Assembly (NCBI GenBank): GCA_003123965.1
Contig: NNSL01000287.1
Location: 1 to 6,484 of the forward strand
DNA from: Balneolaceae bacterium SMO_bin1
GTDB taxonomy: Bacteria; Bacteroidota; Rhodothermia; Balneolales; Balneolaceae
Length of the DNA: 6,484 bases
Reading direction: 5' to 3'
Shown here: positions 5,359 to 6,484 of the stretch, piece after piece
How positions within the stretch are numbered: position 1 is the first letter of the stretch
Layout of the letters: each line of letters begins with the position of its first letter
Position numbers and translations under genes: made by a program
The notes under the pieces: generated by a model
The model's database searches: none
Told to the model about the DNA's origin: nothing
The model's input: the letters and a program-made list of their open reading frames with translations, nothing else

Positions 5359-6484
5359 GTGTTTACGCTCCACAAAACAGACTCCGAAACTAAAGCCCGA
5401 ACAGGTACACTTAAGACTGATCACGGGACAATTGACACCCCGATTTTTATGCCGGTTGGCACAATGGGAACAGTTAAAGCTGTAGAACAGGATGATTTAA
5501 TCAATCGGGTGAAGGCACAAATTATTTTAGGCAATACCTATCACCTGTACCTGCGGCCCGGTAATGAAATCATGAAAGATGCCGGCGGTCTGCATTCCTT
5601 TATGGAGTGGAATCACCCGATATTAACCGACTCCGGCGGCTACCAGGTATTTTCCCTTTCCGATAATCGCGAACTGACCGAAGAGGGGGCCACATTTAAA
5701 AGTCACCACGACGGTTCAAAACATCTGTTTACGCCTGAAAACGTAGTAGAAACCCAGCGCATTTTGGGCTCCGACATCATGATGATGCTCGACGAATGCC
5801 CGCCCTACCCCTGCGAATATGAATACGCTAAAGAATCCATGGAGCTGACCCACCGCTGGGCTGAACGCGGCCGCCAAGCGTTTTTAGAAACCGAGCCCCA
5901 TTACGGGCACCAGCAGTTCCAGTTTGGCATTGTACAAGGGAGCACTTTTGAAGATCTGAGGAAAGAATCGGCGCAGTTTATGGCGGACCTCGATACCGAA
6001 GGCATTGCCATTGGCGGCCTCAGCGTAGGCGAACCTACCGAGCTAATGTATGAGATGACGGATCTAAACACCGACCACCTGCCCGAAAATAAACCCCGCT
6101 ACTTAATGGGCGTAGGCACCCCGGCCAACCTGCTGCACAACGTAGCCCTCGGCATTGATATGTTCGACTGCGTGCTGCCTACCCGCAATGCGCGCAACGG
6201 TCAAATTTTCACCCGCAACGGCATCATCAACATGCGTAATGCAAAATGGAAACATCACCATCAATATTTGGATGATGCATTCCCCTCAGATTTGTGCCAA
6301 AAATACAAAATGTCGTACATCCACCATCTTTTCCGCAATGATGAACTGCTAGGCTTGCAATTAGCCACCTTGCATAACCTTACCTTTTATTTATGGTTGA
6401 TGGAAGAAATGCGCACTCACATCAAAAATGATACCTTTGGCGCGTGGTATGAGGGGATGGCTGATAAAGTAGATCAGCGAATCT
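5359..6484 (+). CDS. tgt: tRNA-guanine(34) transglycosylase (queuine tRNA-ribosyltransferase), last codons cut by window edge
   Basis: Exchanges guanine-34 of GUN-anticodon tRNAs for preQ1, a step in queuosine synthesis. 375 codons are visible. Active-site landmarks are present: TPIFMPVGTMGTVKA (26-40), GNTYHLYLRPG (58-68), LTDSGGYQVFSL (89-100) with the general base D91, MMMLDEC (141-147) with D145, FGIVQGS (189-195), IGGLSVGE (218-225), and GIDMFDCVLPTRNARNG (265-281) with nucleophile D270. The zinc site looks incomplete. Where E. coli Tgt has C302, C304, C307 and H333, this protein has F308, S310, C313 and H339 in the same spacing. Start: GTG 5359 gives MFTLHKTD; no ATG, GTG or TTG precedes it in frame within the last 75 bases, and no Shine-Dalgarno sequence is seen. 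With E. coli Tgt at 375 residues, only the extreme C-terminus is missing. Confidence 0.95.
   Translation, partial: MFTLHKTDSETKARTGTLKTDHGTIDTPIFMPVGTMGTVKAVEQDDLINRVKAQIILGNTYHLYLRPGNEIMKDAGGLHSFMEWNHPILTDSGGYQVFSLSDNRELTEEGATFKSHHDGSKHLFTPENVVETQRILGSDIMMMLDECPPYPCEYEYAKESMELTHRWAERGRQAFLETEPHYGHQQFQFGIVQGSTFEDLRKESAQFMADLDTEGIAIGGLSVGEPTELMYEMTDLNTDHLPENKPRYLMGVGTPANLLHNVALGIDMFDCVLPTRNARNGQIFTRNGIINMRNAKWKHHHQYLDDAFPSDLCQKYKMSYIHHLFRNDELLGLQLATLHNLTFYLWLMEEMRTHIKNDTFGAWYEGMADKVDQRI

Noticed and set aside
1..6484. CRISPR array, transposase, tRNA, phage or defence genes
   Set aside because: I found no regular direct repeats, no terminal inverted repeats, no cloverleaf and no such protein motifs on either strand. 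CPBP proteins can be linked to bacteriocin immunity, but the context here is housekeeping.

Overview
The window looks like ordinary chromosomal core sequence from a bacterium of the FCB group. Balneolota/Rhodothermota is my best guess and Bacteroidota in the wider sense the alternative. This rests on my memory of how these proteins look: a DUF4199-type membrane protein, an AccA with a WDYKEQAA stretch, a Tgt lacking the usual zinc cysteines, and A/T-rich leaders with few Shine-Dalgarno sequences. I could not run a search.

Layout: eight genes lie on the minus strand (read from about 5232 down to 1) and one, tgt, lies on the plus strand (5359 to the right edge). In transcription order the minus-strand genes are: a Dpm1-like polyprenyl-phosphate mannosyltransferase (5232-4504); an 88-base gap; accA (4415-3426); a 4HBT acyl-CoA thioesterase whose GTG directly abuts the accA stop; a DUF2085 membrane protein; a DUF4199-like membrane protein; a CPBP (Abi/CAAX-protease-like) membrane protein split by a frameshift; a small DUF2007 protein; and cdsA, cut by the left edge. 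From accA to cdsA the genes overlap by 4-8 bases or are 0-12 bases apart, so this is very probably one transcription unit. tgt diverges from the mannosyltransferase across a 126-base spacer and lacks only its last few codons at the right edge.

Functionally the minus-strand cluster is about lipids and membranes. AccA feeds malonyl-CoA into fatty-acid synthesis, the thioesterase hydrolyses acyl-CoA, CdsA makes CDP-diacylglycerol for phospholipids, and the mannosyltransferase makes a lipid-linked sugar donor. Between them sit three uncharacterised or loosely characterised membrane proteins and a small soluble one.

I see no mobile element, CRISPR array, RNA gene or clearly new system. The points most worth a second look are the single-base frameshift in the CPBP gene, the lost zinc ligands in Tgt, and the tight packing of unknown membrane genes between accA and cdsA. 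No stretch longer than 300 bases is without a gene.
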